A stretch of DNA of 26,878 bases from Candidatus Hodarchaeota archaeon (GCA_016840025.1 JAEOTF010000060.1:1-26878), one strand, 5' to 3'. Positions 15,980 to 23,344 are shown, counted from the first letter of the stretch. Notes: a model not told the origin generated them from the sequence alone. Numbers and translations: made by a program.

Positions 15980-16615
15980 TTGAATAAAAAAACTCTCTTG
16001 TCTTTATTCACTTGTCTCTTATTTCTACTGACAAGTTTCAGCTGGTATAATGTCTCTCTTGTGCCCGCAGCAGGCGATCTTGTTCTTGTTGTCGATCAAG
16101 AACAAACAACTGCTAATTGGAATCCATGGATAGACGATATTGGCTGGTGGCAAAGTTTCACTCCCTCAGTCGATAATATTGCAGGAGTGAGTGTTGCTAT
16201 ATTTAACTATAATACAGAAGACCCACGCGGCAGATATCTCTCAATAATGGTGGATGATGCCTCTGATGGGAGTACCCCCTTGGCGAGTGGCACTATTTAC
16301 CTATCTGAATTAGCAGTCGATTCAGCTGGTTGGTTCCATTATATTTTTTCGCCTGTTAGTATCACTATATCGTCAACTTACTATATTATCGTTAAAGACC
16401 CTACATGGTGGACGTTTAATGATGAGTTTGTGTTGTACCATGCTTCGGATAACCTCTATGATGGTGGTGTATCGAGTTACGGTTCCAATTACGATATGAC
16501 CTTCAAAACCTATTATGAGGACGCCTTGCCCGAATTCGACACTTTTATGCTTTTACTGGGTCTTACTCAGCTTGGACTACTGCTTATGGTGATCTACCTC
16601 GTGCGAAAGAGATAA
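15980..16615 (+). CDS. Secreted, C-terminally anchored beta-sandwich protein, copy 3
   Basis: A 211-residue paralog with signal peptide, central domain (WWQSFTPSVDNIAGVSV, RYLSIMVDDASDGSTPL, STYYIIVKDPTWW) and C-terminal LPEFDTFMLLLGLTQLG plus RKR. In this copy the upstream ATG is followed after four codons by TAG, so translation must begin at GTG 15971 or, better, TTG 15980 with its AGGTG site. This settles the start for the whole family. The upstream region differs from copies 1, 2 and 5: it contains AAGCTTAAAATACAGCCC, shared with copy 4, so copies 3 and 4 form a sub-pair. The variable loops read ANWNPWIDDIG and YHASDNLYDGGVSSYG. Confidence 0.75.
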   Translation: MNKKTLLSLFTCLLFLLTSFSWYNVSLVPAAGDLVLVVDQEQTTANWNPWIDDIGWWQSFTPSVDNIAGVSVAIFNYNTEDPRGRYLSIMVDDASDGSTPLASGTIYLSELAVDSAGWFHYIFSPVSITISSTYYIIVKDPTWWTFNDEFVLYHASDNLYDGGVSSYGSNYDMTFKTYYEDALPEFDTFMLLLGLTQLGLLLMVIYLVRKR

Positions 16616-16629
16616 TACTCCTCTATCTT

Positions 16630-16645
16630 CCTTTTTTATCCTTTT
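16630..16645 (+). terminator. T-rich terminator after surface copy 3
   Basis: CCTTTTTTATCCTTTT, 15 bases past the stop, as after copy 1. Confidence 0.5.
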
Positions 16646-16753
16646 CAAGCCATTACTAAGATCTATAGTAAGCTTAAAATGCACCCTTATCAAATGAAAT
16701 AGAGTGAAAGAAAATAAAAATTACAAATAAGACTTCAAAAAACGGTGTTGGGC

Positions 16754-17389
16754 TTGAATAGAAAATTCTTCTTGTCTTTATTATCTTGTTTATTATTTCT
16801 ACTGACAAGCTTCGCTTGGAATAATGCTTCTATTATACCCGCAGCAGGCGCTCTAGTTGTCGACCAACAACAAACCACTCATAATTGGGGTGCGGAACTG
16901 TTAGCCACTCCATTTTATTGGCAAAGCTTCACTCCCTCAGTCGATGGTATTGCAGGAGTAAGTGTTTGTATTCAAAATTATAATACAGAAGATCCAAGTG
17001 TCAGATATCTTATAATAATGTTAGATGATGCCTCTGATGGGATTACACCCTTAGCAATGGATACTATTGACCTATACGGATTAGATTTAGGCATAATTGC
17101 TTGGTATGATGTTACATTTACGACTGTGAGTATCACAGTATCTTCGACTTACTATATTATCCTTTATGATGATTCATATACGACGACTGATGATCGGTTT
17201 GAGTGGCGGTATGCGACTAGTGACGTTTATAGTGGCGGTATGCTTTATAACTATCCAAGCCTCGATGCGGCCTTCAAAACCTATTATGATGATCTTGTAA
17301 CTCCCGAATTCGACACTTTTATGCTGTTACTGGGCTTTACTCACCTTGGACTACTGCTTATGGTGATCTATCTCGTACGAAAGAGATAA
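16754..17389 (+). CDS. Secreted, C-terminally anchored beta-sandwich protein, copy 4
   Basis: A 211-residue paralog and the most diverged. The signal peptide (NRKFFLSLLSCLLFLLTSF) and the tail TPEFDTFMLLLGFTHLG plus RKR are retained. In the centre the usual DPSGRYLSIMVDD reads DPSVRYLIIMLDD, and YYIIVKDPT reads YYIILYDDS. Variable loops read HNWGAELLATPFY and WRYATSDVYSGGMLYNYP. There is no usable upstream ATG (the position reads ATA), which again supports TTG 16754 or GTG 16745. The ribosome-binding site is weaker here (ACGGTG). Its upstream sequence resembles that of copy 3. The reading frame is intact, so the divergence looks like selection or age rather than decay. Confidence 0.75.
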   Translation: MNRKFFLSLLSCLLFLLTSFAWNNASIIPAAGALVVDQQQTTHNWGAELLATPFYWQSFTPSVDGIAGVSVCIQNYNTEDPSVRYLIIMLDDASDGITPLAMDTIDLYGLDLGIIAWYDVTFTTVSITVSSTYYIILYDDSYTTTDDRFEWRYATSDVYSGGMLYNYPSLDAAFKTYYDDLVTPEFDTFMLLLGFTHLGLLLMVIYLVRKR

Positions 17390-17392
17390 TAC

Positions 17393-17413
17393 TCCTTTAT
17401 CTCTCATTTTTAT
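17393..17413 (+). terminator. T-rich terminator after surface copy 4
   Basis: CCTTTATCTCTCATTTTTATG follows the stop. It is a weaker version of the tract behind the other copies. Confidence 0.35.
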
Positions 17414-17442
17414 GACTCCAAGAGCTTGCTATCATATATTCG

Positions 17443-17641
17443 TCATTAGTTGAAATCCAGAAAAAGTAATCACAATCACTTAGTTATTGATTAGAAAGGG
17501 ATTCATTTAAGTCTTCGTACGTAATTTCCCCCATTTTTAAGCTATTGAACCATTTTGAATCTATAGAAAGCCTAATAAACGAAATCATCAATGTAAAATA
17601 ACTAAAGACTCTAAATGATGCTTTAAAGAAAGGTGTTGGGT
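17443..17641 (+). repeat. Leader repeat B, containing a relic of the MBL copy 2 end
   Basis: Begins TCATTAGTTGAAAT, matching the final codons and stop of MBL copy 2 (14235 onward), and continues parallel to repeat A to the start of surface copy 5. Similarity appears to stop abruptly at the left edge. This makes the gap before copy 5 (252 bases) longer than the gaps before copies 2-4. Confidence 0.8.
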
Positions 17642-18286
17642 TTGAATAAAAAATCTCTCTTGTGTTTATTCACTTGTCTATTATTTCTACTGACAAGCTT
17701 TGCTTGGAATAATGTCTCTCTTGTACCCGCAGCAGGCGGTATTAATGCTCTTGTTGTCGATCAGCAACAAACATGGGATAGTGACTCAGGTATGTACCTA
17801 ACCAGTACTGGTTGGTGGCAAAGTTTCACTCCTTCCGTTGATGGTATTGCTGGAGTAAGTATTCGTATTGTTAACCAGAATACAGAAGATCCATCAGGTA
17901 GAAGTCTCACAATATTGGTGGATGATGCCTCTGATGGGAGTACCCCCTTGGCGAGTGGCACTATTGACCTATCTGGATTAGCACTATTTCAAGAGAGTTG
18001 GTTTAATCATACTTTTACGACTGTCAGTATCACTATATCTTCAACTTACTATATTATCGTTTCTGATCCTACATTTACGACGTCTGATGATGAGTTTGAG
18101 TGGCTGCTTTACCTGAGTGACGTTTATAATGGAGGTGTATTTGGTGAGATTCCAATTTACGATGCGACCTTCAAAACCTATTATGATGATCTTGTAACTC
18201 CCGAATTCGACACTTTTATGCTGTTACTGGGCTTTACTCACCTTGGGCTACTGTTTGTGGTGATCTACCTCGTACGAAAGAGATAG
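17642..18286 (+). CDS. Secreted, C-terminally anchored beta-sandwich protein, copy 5
   Basis: A 214-residue paralog, last in the array. Its signal peptide and the SLVPAAGGINALVVDQQQT stretch are closest to copy 1, in agreement with the shared leader. The centre has WWQSFTPSVDGIAGVSI, RSLTILVDDASDGSTPL and STYYIIVSDPTF. The C-terminus is TPEFDTFMLLLGFTHLG plus RKR. Variable loops read WDSDSGMYLTSTG and LLYLSDVYNGGVFGEIP. The upstream ATG is followed by an in-frame TAA, so TTG 17642 with AAAGGTG 6 bases upstream is the likely start. It converges with the GNAT gene at 18439. Confidence 0.75.
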   Translation: MNKKSLLCLFTCLLFLLTSFAWNNVSLVPAAGGINALVVDQQQTWDSDSGMYLTSTGWWQSFTPSVDGIAGVSIRIVNQNTEDPSGRSLTILVDDASDGSTPLASGTIDLSGLALFQESWFNHTFTTVSITISSTYYIIVSDPTFTTSDDEFEWLLYLSDVYNGGVFGEIPIYDATFKTYYDDLVTPEFDTFMLLLGFTHLGLLFVVIYLVRKR

Positions 18287-18297
18287 CATTCCGCTTT

Positions 18298-18320
18298 CCC
18301 TTCCTTTTTTATCCCTTTCC
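18298..18320 (+). terminator. T-rich terminator after surface copy 5
   Basis: CCTTCCTTTTTTATCCCTTTCC past the stop, the same tract type as behind copies 1-3. Confidence 0.5.
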
Positions 18321-18438
18321 AGCTATTACTAGAATCCCTCTAAATCAAAAGTTTCTACCCTATCTGTTTCTCCTTTCTTACAATTATGTGATTTTTCTTG
18401 CTGAAGAATTATTGAAGAGAAATTTCGGAATTGATTTT

Positions 18439-19218
18439 TCAATAAATTTTTTCAGTTGAACTCTTATTTATTTCTTCCAATACATTCCAGAGTTTTTTAA
18501 ATTCAGGTAAAAGCTCCCACTCTTCTGGTTTTGTGACATATTTTTCTGTATCCCCTAAAAATTTGTAGAAATGTACCTCACAAGCCCGATATTCTGATTG
18601 TCCTCCATTCCAACGTGTAAATTGACCTGGAAAAATACCTGCAACCTTAAATCCCCATTGTTTGAAACAAAGAAATTGAGCAATATTCTGCCATGTCTCA
18701 CAAAAGGCAGAGAGATATTCAGCACCTGATTCCTTTTCTAGCACTTTAATTATATCATTGGCGATTGATACCATTTTAACTCCACTTTCCCCCTTTCGAT
18801 TTTCAGGATGAACTACTCCCAAACTAAATTCAATTTGTAGATTTTTATTTTCCTTCCAAAGTGCCCAAGCCCCAAAAATCCTATGATTTACAGTATCTTC
18901 ATACACAATCATGCAAAAATTCTTATGTTGGGAATTTTCTTTCCAATTCTCTTTAAAAGCAACATACGTTTCATATCTTTCAGAATACAACACCCATTCA
19001 TATTTTAAAGATGAACCGTAAAGTTCTCCATAACACATTCTCCATAATTCAGCAACTTCATCAACATCTTTTTTTTCTAGAATTCGTATGCTGATCTCTC
19101 CACTTTTCCATGTTTGTTCATAATAAGGCCAAATTACTATTTTATCCTTAATTTCCCTTGTAATTGTTTTCCCTAATTTTTTATATGGAGAATATTTACC
19201 CATATTAATTTTCTTCAT
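18439..19218 (-). CDS. GNAT-family N-acetyltransferase
   Basis: A 259-residue protein. Residues about 40-190 fit a GNAT fold: ISIRILEKKDVDEVAELWRM at the start, IFGAWALWKE as strand 4, FSLGVVHPENRKGESGVKMV as the acetyl-CoA-binding strand/loop/helix, and NIAQFLCFKQWGFKVAGIFPG as the closing strand and helix. The pyrophosphate loop (NRKGESG) is a relaxed version of the Q/R-x-x-G-x-G/A consensus. Such enzymes move an acetyl group from acetyl-CoA to an amine. The acceptor is unknown. ATG 19218 follows AGAGG by 8 bases. It converges with surface copy 5 and lies next to the mobile-element relics. Confidence 0.7.
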   Translation of the reverse strand: MKKINMGKYSPYKKLGKTITREIKDKIVIWPYYEQTWKSGEISIRILEKKDVDEVAELWRMCYGELYGSSLKYEWVLYSERYETYVAFKENWKENSQHKNFCMIVYEDTVNHRIFGAWALWKENKNLQIEFSLGVVHPENRKGESGVKMVSIANDIIKVLEKESGAEYLSAFCETWQNIAQFLCFKQWGFKVAGIFPGQFTRWNGGQSEYRACEVHFYKFLGDTEKYVTKPEEWELLPEFKKLWNVLEEINKSSTEKIY

Positions 19219-19298
19219 CCAAAAAACCTCTTGAATTGCAAAAACATTACCCTGTCAGCTCGATTGTTCCCTTTTAAAAAGAATTTTTAATAATTTAA

Positions 19299-19544
19299 CG
19301 TTGTCATCAATGCGGAGGTATTCTTGACCACCCTATGCAACTCGCGGACAGAGTCCTCTGCTGTCCGGTGTGTTTCTTACGCACGCGTCGGGATTGGAAT
19401 GCTTCCAAAAGTATTGAGTATCTAGGGTTAGAGGAGCATTTTTATTCTCATTTCATCACAAATGAGCTTTATACGGAACGTATCGAAGTTACGCCTTTGG
19501 AGATAAGTACCGCTACTCGGATGGATGCTGAGTTAATCCGCTGA
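19299..19544 (+). pseudogene. TnpB (IS605 OrfB-type) C-terminal remnant
   Basis: An open stretch of about 81 codons without the N-terminal two thirds of a transposon protein. It shows the zinc ribbon RCHQCGG...CCPVC, then RRDWNASKSIEYLG, the TnpB RuvC III motif (catalytic Asp in RDxNA), and an archaeal-type tail IEVTPLEISTATR. TnpB is the RNA-guided nuclease of IS200/IS605 elements. Here an in-frame TAA at 19296 and loss of all upstream sequence show a dead fragment. The local base composition is visibly more GC-rich than its surroundings, a sign of transfer. No TnpA or left end is present. Confidence 0.7.
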
Positions 19545-19596
19545 TTAAACCAGATCCCATTTGTCCGAACAAGTGCTATCGTAGAAGAATAAAGCT

Positions 19597-19615
19597 CACA
19601 CGCTTGAACTGTGTG
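19597..19615. repeat. Short stem-loop downstream of the TnpB remnant
   Basis: CACAC at 19597-19601 pairs with GTGTG at 19611-19615 around a 9-base loop, 53 bases past the remnant stop. IS605-type right ends carry a hairpin in this position, so it may be the fossil element end. The stem is only 5 bases, so this is weak. Confidence 0.2.
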
Positions 19616-19661
19616 TAGTCCACTCCTTGGTTAAAATAGATGTTAGCATGGAAGTTATCTA

Positions 19662-20480
19662 ATGAAATACCTTGATGAAATAGCCCGAAGAAATCAAAAA
19701 CATTGGGATTTACGTGGTAACAATAAAGATAGATACACCCAACCATGGTTAAATCTTGATAAAGACTTATTACTTGCCTATGCCAACAATAAACTTGATT
19801 ATCTACCTTCTCCTTACACTTATGTCTATCCACCCATAATTCTCAAGAAGATTGTGGGAAAAGACGTTCTTTGTCTTGCTTCGGGAGGAGGGCAACAATC
19901 AGTGGTATTTGGTCTTTTAGGCGCTAACGTTACTGTTGTTGATTTATCTACTTCACAACTTGAAGCTGATCAGATGGCTGCGGATCATTATGGATACGAA
20001 ATTAATGTTGATCAATGTGATATGAGAGATCTAACCATCTTTGACAACGAAAGTTTTGATTTAGTTTATCAAGCTATTTCCATTATATTTGTCCCTGAGG
20101 TTAGACAAGTATATAACGAAGTGTTTCGGGTTCTTAGACATGGTAAATATTATAGAAATGGCTATGTTAATCCTGCAATCTATATGATTTATGATACATC
20201 TTGGGATGGTACTAATTATGTTGCTAAACCAACACCCTATAAACAACATCAAATCGATCCTGAGGATGAGAAAGATAGCATTGAATTTCGACATACACTG
20301 ACTGATGTCTTTAATGGATTAGTTATTGCTGGATTTTCAATAGAAGGGGTTTGGGAAGACCCTCGTTATTTGTTGGATCAGAAAAACCTGCCGCTAGGGT
20401 CTTATGAACACTTCCTTACATGTTTTGCTCCTTATTTTGCAGTTTTAGCAAGAAAGGAAAAAAAACAGTATGATATTTAA
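19662..20480 (+). CDS. Class I SAM-dependent methyltransferase
   Basis: A 272-residue protein. The Rossmann-type core is at residues 65-155: motif I VLCLASGGG (69-77), acidic D94 in TVVDLSTSQLEAD, NVDQCDMRDL and FDLVYQAISIIFVPEVRQVYNEVFRVLRHG. This matches small-molecule or tRNA-type class I methyltransferases with an N-terminal extension (YLDEIARRNQKHWD) that may close over the substrate. The C-terminal ~110 residues (from YYRNGYVNP) probably form the substrate-binding part. ATG 19662 is the natural start, although the ribosome-binding site is weak. It lies between the TnpB and IS630 relics, so its position in this zone may be accessory. Substrate unknown. Confidence 0.75.
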   Translation: MKYLDEIARRNQKHWDLRGNNKDRYTQPWLNLDKDLLLAYANNKLDYLPSPYTYVYPPIILKKIVGKDVLCLASGGGQQSVVFGLLGANVTVVDLSTSQLEADQMAADHYGYEINVDQCDMRDLTIFDNESFDLVYQAISIIFVPEVRQVYNEVFRVLRHGKYYRNGYVNPAIYMIYDTSWDGTNYVAKPTPYKQHQIDPEDEKDSIEFRHTLTDVFNGLVIAGFSIEGVWEDPRYLLDQKNLPLGSYEHFLTCFAPYFAVLARKEKKQYDI

Positions 20481-20580
20481 AGAGTTTGGACACAATATCC
20501 TTTAATTCTCTCATTTCTCCTAACACCCTCACTGTTAAGACGGCGAGTTCTTGCGTCCGTAAGTTAAAAAGGCTATATTG

Positions 20581-20748
20581 TTAGTATTTAGCATCTAAGC
20601 GCTTTAATCTGATTTGTTGTAATTCATCAAGAGACTGTTTTACTCTAGTGAAAGTAATTTCAATTGGTGCTAAATTTGGACGGAGGAATGGAGGAAACCA
20701 CATGGGTGATACATATTGTCGTAAAGCATTGATGACATGTATGATTGA
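20581..20748 (-). pseudogene. IS630-like DDE transposase C-terminal remnant
   Basis: On the minus strand, between a TAG at 20749-20751 and a TAA at 20581-20583, 55 codons read SIIHVINALRQYV then WFPPFLRPNLAPIEITFTRVK. This corresponds to the 'LPPYSPDLNPIE' stretch with the final catalytic Glu of IS630/Tc1-type transposases. The rest of the transposase is absent and I see no inverted repeats. The first Pro-rich block is somewhat changed (FLRP for YSPD), in line with decay. Confidence 0.55.
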
Positions 20749-20772
20749 CTAAGGTGAGAAAGCAATCTGTTA

Positions 20773-21253
20773 TTACTTTTTTTTCAATTTAAGGATACTT
20801 TCTTTAAACGACTCTTGATTAGGATTAAGCATCGGGATTGTACCTAAATCTCCCTTGAAATTACTATCAAAAGTAATAAAATTAAGAACATTAGACCGGA
20901 TAGCAATAACAGCATGTAAAGCATCTGCGGCATACAGGTTTTTTCCAAATATCTGTTTTTTTTGCAGCCATTAAAGCAGCGAGAGTAACAGGTACTAAAA
21001 TAATCTTCTTCTTTTGACTCATTTCACCAATTTCGGATAAAAAGAACTTAACAACTAACTTCGCATCCTTTTCTTCTATAGTTCCAAGATTAGCTTGTTT
21101 TTTTAGAGCTCGAAACATTTCAATTATCATCCATTCACACGTCACGCCTTGGAATTCTTTTGATAATTGTTTTAATAACCGGTCTGCTCTTTCTTGGTCT
21201 TCTATCGGACAATACGCGTGATAAAAAACATTTGTATCAAGATAAAGTGACAT
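20773..21253 (-). pseudogene. VapC-like PIN-domain toxin, interrupted by a frameshift
   Basis: The frame from ATG 21251-21253 starts SLYLDTNVFYHAY (D6) and continues through IIEMFRALKK (E45), then runs off into a nonsense tail that stops at 20891. At an A8 run (20956-20963, T8 on the plus strand) a one-base shift restores a PIN ending: KKQIFGKNLYAADALHAVIA, then NFITFDSNFKGDL, ending at TAA 20773-20775. All four acidic PIN residues exist, but they are split across two frames. PIN toxins cleave RNA with these residues and are held inactive by a partner antitoxin, here the gene directly upstream, with 1 base between. Possible explanations are mutation, slippage at the homopolymer or a sequencing error. 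Confidence 0.75.
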
Positions 21254-21254
21254 A

Positions 21255-21518
21255 TTATTCCTCTTCCCTTACAGTTCGGATAGCCTCTACTCCAGATTGG
21301 AAGGGTCTTTTTTGTCTTTTTTTGAGATATTTTATCAACTCTTCCCGTGAGCCTATTCCAATTTGCTCTTTTATGTAAGAATATATTCCTCCTCTTACAG
21401 CTTCACTTCTAGAATTAATTATGCCTTCTTGAATTAATTGATCTAACCATTCAACTAATTCATCATCAATTGAAACAGAAATCGTTGTCAATTTATCACC
21501 GTAGCGAAAAAAGGTCAT
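21255..21518 (-). CDS. Ribbon-helix-helix antitoxin (VapB-type)
   Basis: An 87-residue protein. The N-terminal ribbon-helix-helix is clear: strand TTISVSIDDELVEWLDQLI, then SRSEAVRGGIYSYIKEQ, the CopG/MetJ-type DNA-binding fold. The basic C-terminal part (REELIKYLKKRQKRPFQ) would bind and block the PIN toxin. It is followed after 1 base by the PIN gene at 20773-21253, which is the standard antitoxin-toxin order. ATG 21518 has no ribosome-binding site, and a TATA box (21542-21549) is placed so that the mRNA would begin at or near the ATG, so it is probably leaderless. The antitoxin is expected to repress its own promoter. Confidence 0.8.
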   Translation of the reverse strand: MTFFRYGDKLTTISVSIDDELVEWLDQLIQEGIINSRSEAVRGGIYSYIKEQIGIGSREELIKYLKKRQKRPFQSGVEAIRTVREEE

Positions 21519-21541
21519 TTAATATAGTTTAAACATTACAA

Positions 21542-21549
21542 TATTTATA
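21542..21549 (-). promoter_or_regulatory. TATA box of the first VapBC operon
   Basis: The minus strand reads TATAAATA, ending 23 bases before ATG 21518. Archaeal transcription starts about 25 bases downstream of the box, so the predicted start coincides with the ATG. Confidence 0.5.
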
Positions 21550-21630
21550 ATAAGATTTCACTATTAAATTGCTTCTGAAAAGCTTGAAGAGTAATTAGGC
21601 GTATTTGTTCACTCTTCTAGTCTCTTTCAA

Positions 21631-21789
21631 ATGCTTAAGTTCCTTTCAAGAAAGAATCATGTTTTTGTGACTCAGAGTTTAAATGAAGAAGAGAGAAAGA
21701 AACTTTATGTCACAGATCATGTGCCTAAAATAGAAGAAGCCTTCATACAAGCAGGTGTAATCTTAAAAAATGAAAAGAAGAAGAATTAA
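21631..21789 (+). CDS. Small ORF or remnant, unknown
   Basis: ATG 21631 to TAA 21787-21789 encodes 52 residues: MLKFLSRKNHVFVTQSLNEE, later DHVPKIEEAFIQAGVILKNE. The frame is open back to 21595 without another start. The sequence is charged and helix-prone, with protein-like codon use. There is no ribosome-binding site and I do not recognise it. Its position in a decay zone suggests it could be the tail of a lost gene. Confidence 0.3.
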   Translation: MLKFLSRKNHVFVTQSLNEEERKKLYVTDHVPKIEEAFIQAGVILKNEKKKN

Positions 21790-21917
21790 GTGACCGTGAC
21801 TATATTCACCCATGGTGGTTGTACTTATCCCCAACTAATGACATAAGAATACCTAATCATCTGTTGCTAAAACTTCTACAATTAGTTCCTTTGGGCTGGT
21901 TTTGGAGGAATGTAAAT

Positions 21918-22901
21918 ATGAAAGTGTTGGTGACAGGTAGTGCAGGTCACTTAGGTGAAGCACTTGTCCGTACTTTGAAAAACCAGAATTATGAGGTTAT
22001 CGGCATAGACTTGATTGATTCTGAGTTTACCGATGAGATCGGAACAATAACAAGCCAAGAATTTATCAGACAATGTATGGCAGGAATAGATACAGTTTTT
22101 CATGCCGCAACTTTGCATAAGCCGCATGTTGTTACACATCGTCGGCAAGATTTTGTTGATACCAATATTACAGGAACGCTAAACCTTCTGGAGGAGGCTG
22201 CCTCAGCAGGAGTAACCTCATTTATCTACACGAGCACGACCAGCACTTTCGGCGATGCGATAATGCCAATTGCTGACACTCCAGCAACTTGGATAACCGA
22301 AGATGTTATACCTGTCCCCAAAAATATTTATGGCGTGACCAAGGTTGCTGCGGAGAATCTTTGTCAACTATTCCATCGTAACAACCAACTGCCCTGTCTT
22401 ATTCTAAGAACTTCTCGTTTTTTTCCAGAGGAAGACGATAGAAAAGAAGTGCGAGAAGGTTATGAGGACAACAATGTAAAAGCAAATGAGTTTCTCCACC
22501 GAAGAGTAGACATAGAAGATGTTGTAAGTGCTCATTTACTAGCGATGGAAAAAGCACCCGTGATTGGTTTTGCTCGTTATATCATCAGTGCAACAACACC
22601 ATTTTCACAAGATGATATGCTTGAGTTACGTTCTGATGCAGCAGCGGTAGTTAAGCGAATAATTCCTGACTATGAAGTTGAGTATAGGCATCGCAACTGG
22701 AAAATGTTTCCTCAAATTGATAGAGTATATGTCAATGAGCGGGCGAGGAAGGAACTCGGTTGGGTTCCTCAACATAATTTCAGTGATGTACTCGATCGGT
22801 TGAAAGCAAATGAGAAACTGTTTAGCCCTTTGGCATATATCATCGGAGTAAAGGGTTATCATTCTAAAAAGTTTGATAATGGTCCTTACCCAGTGGAATG
22901 A
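21918..22901 (+). CDS. NAD-dependent epimerase/dehydratase (extended SDR)
   Basis: A 327-residue Rossmann protein. The N-terminus MKVLVTGSAGHLG gives the GxxGxxG nucleotide loop (G7, G10, G13), followed by IGIDLIDSE with an acidic residue favouring NAD. VFHAATLHKPH is the SDR motif after strand 4, TSTTSTFGD carries the catalytic Ser/Thr, and YGVTK gives Tyr138 and Lys142. This is the extended SDR layout of UDP-sugar epimerases and related reductases. The C-terminal substrate domain contains RRVDIEDVVSAHLLAM. The frame is open upstream to TTG 21819, but ATG 21918 has GGAGGA 8 bases before it and begins exactly at the Rossmann strand, so I use it. Its end is 20 bases from the convergent VOC gene. 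The substrate is unknown; a nucleotide sugar is likely. Confidence 0.85.
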   Translation: MKVLVTGSAGHLGEALVRTLKNQNYEVIGIDLIDSEFTDEIGTITSQEFIRQCMAGIDTVFHAATLHKPHVVTHRRQDFVDTNITGTLNLLEEAASAGVTSFIYTSTTSTFGDAIMPIADTPATWITEDVIPVPKNIYGVTKVAAENLCQLFHRNNQLPCLILRTSRFFPEEDDRKEVREGYEDNNVKANEFLHRRVDIEDVVSAHLLAMEKAPVIGFARYIISATTPFSQDDMLELRSDAAAVVKRIIPDYEVEYRHRNWKMFPQIDRVYVNERARKELGWVPQHNFSDVLDRLKANEKLFSPLAYIIGVKGYHSKKFDNGPYPVE

Positions 22902-22921
22902 GCGGTTAATGTTCAATGTGG

Positions 22922-23311
22922 CTAATCTTCGGTTATTAAGACTTCTACGAGTTGTAGCTGATTTTTACAGGGATCTTGAAACTTAATAAATTTAATCATT
23001 TCATCAACATAAATTTCACCAGAAAACTCCACACCTTTAGATTTAAGTTCTGAAATAGCGCTTTCTAAGTTATCTACTATAAAAACTGCAGTACCGCCGC
23101 CTTCAGGATGAACTTCACCATCTTCAACTAGAGAAATAGCTATAGCAGTTGTATGATCTTCTTCTACGCGATATTCGATCCACCCCATCTCATCAGCACC
23201 AAAAACTTGTTTAAATCCGAGTGTATTCGAATAAAATTCCTTAGCTTGGTTCCATTTGCTCCTTTCAACACGGTAGAACACAACATCCATTTTTTTTATG
23301 ACCATTGGCAA
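22922..23311 (-). CDS. VOC-family (glyoxalase/bleomycin-resistance-like) protein
   Basis: A 129-residue protein with the paired beta-alpha-beta-beta-beta pattern of the vicinal oxygen chelate fold: VVFYRVERSKWNQAKEFYSNTLGFKQVF, then WIEYRVEE, and in the second half AVFIVDNLESAISELKSKGVEF and the final FQDPCKNQLQLVEV. The family includes glyoxalase I, dioxygenases and drug-binding resistance proteins. Some metal ligands are plausible (the E of QLVEV), but no specific activity can be named. The annotated start is TTG 23311. ATG 23305 (MVIKKMDVVF) is nearly as good, as GGAG lies upstream of both. It stands between the epimerase and the second VapBC pair. Confidence 0.75.
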   Translation of the reverse strand: MPMVIKKMDVVFYRVERSKWNQAKEFYSNTLGFKQVFGADEMGWIEYRVEEDHTTAIAISLVEDGEVHPEGGGTAVFIVDNLESAISELKSKGVEFSGEIYVDEMIKFIKFQDPCKNQLQLVEVLITED

Positions 23312-23344
23312 TTAACTCCATGCTTATCAATCATAGATCATGTT

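Noticed and set aside
14235..18286. CRISPR-like or phage-tail-type repeat array
   Set aside because: The repeats are whole genes of about 770-890 bases with open frames, not short repeats with spacers.
21819..21917. N-terminal extension of the epimerase from TTG 21819
   Set aside because: The extension is not Rossmann-like, and GGAGGA is correctly placed before ATG 21918.
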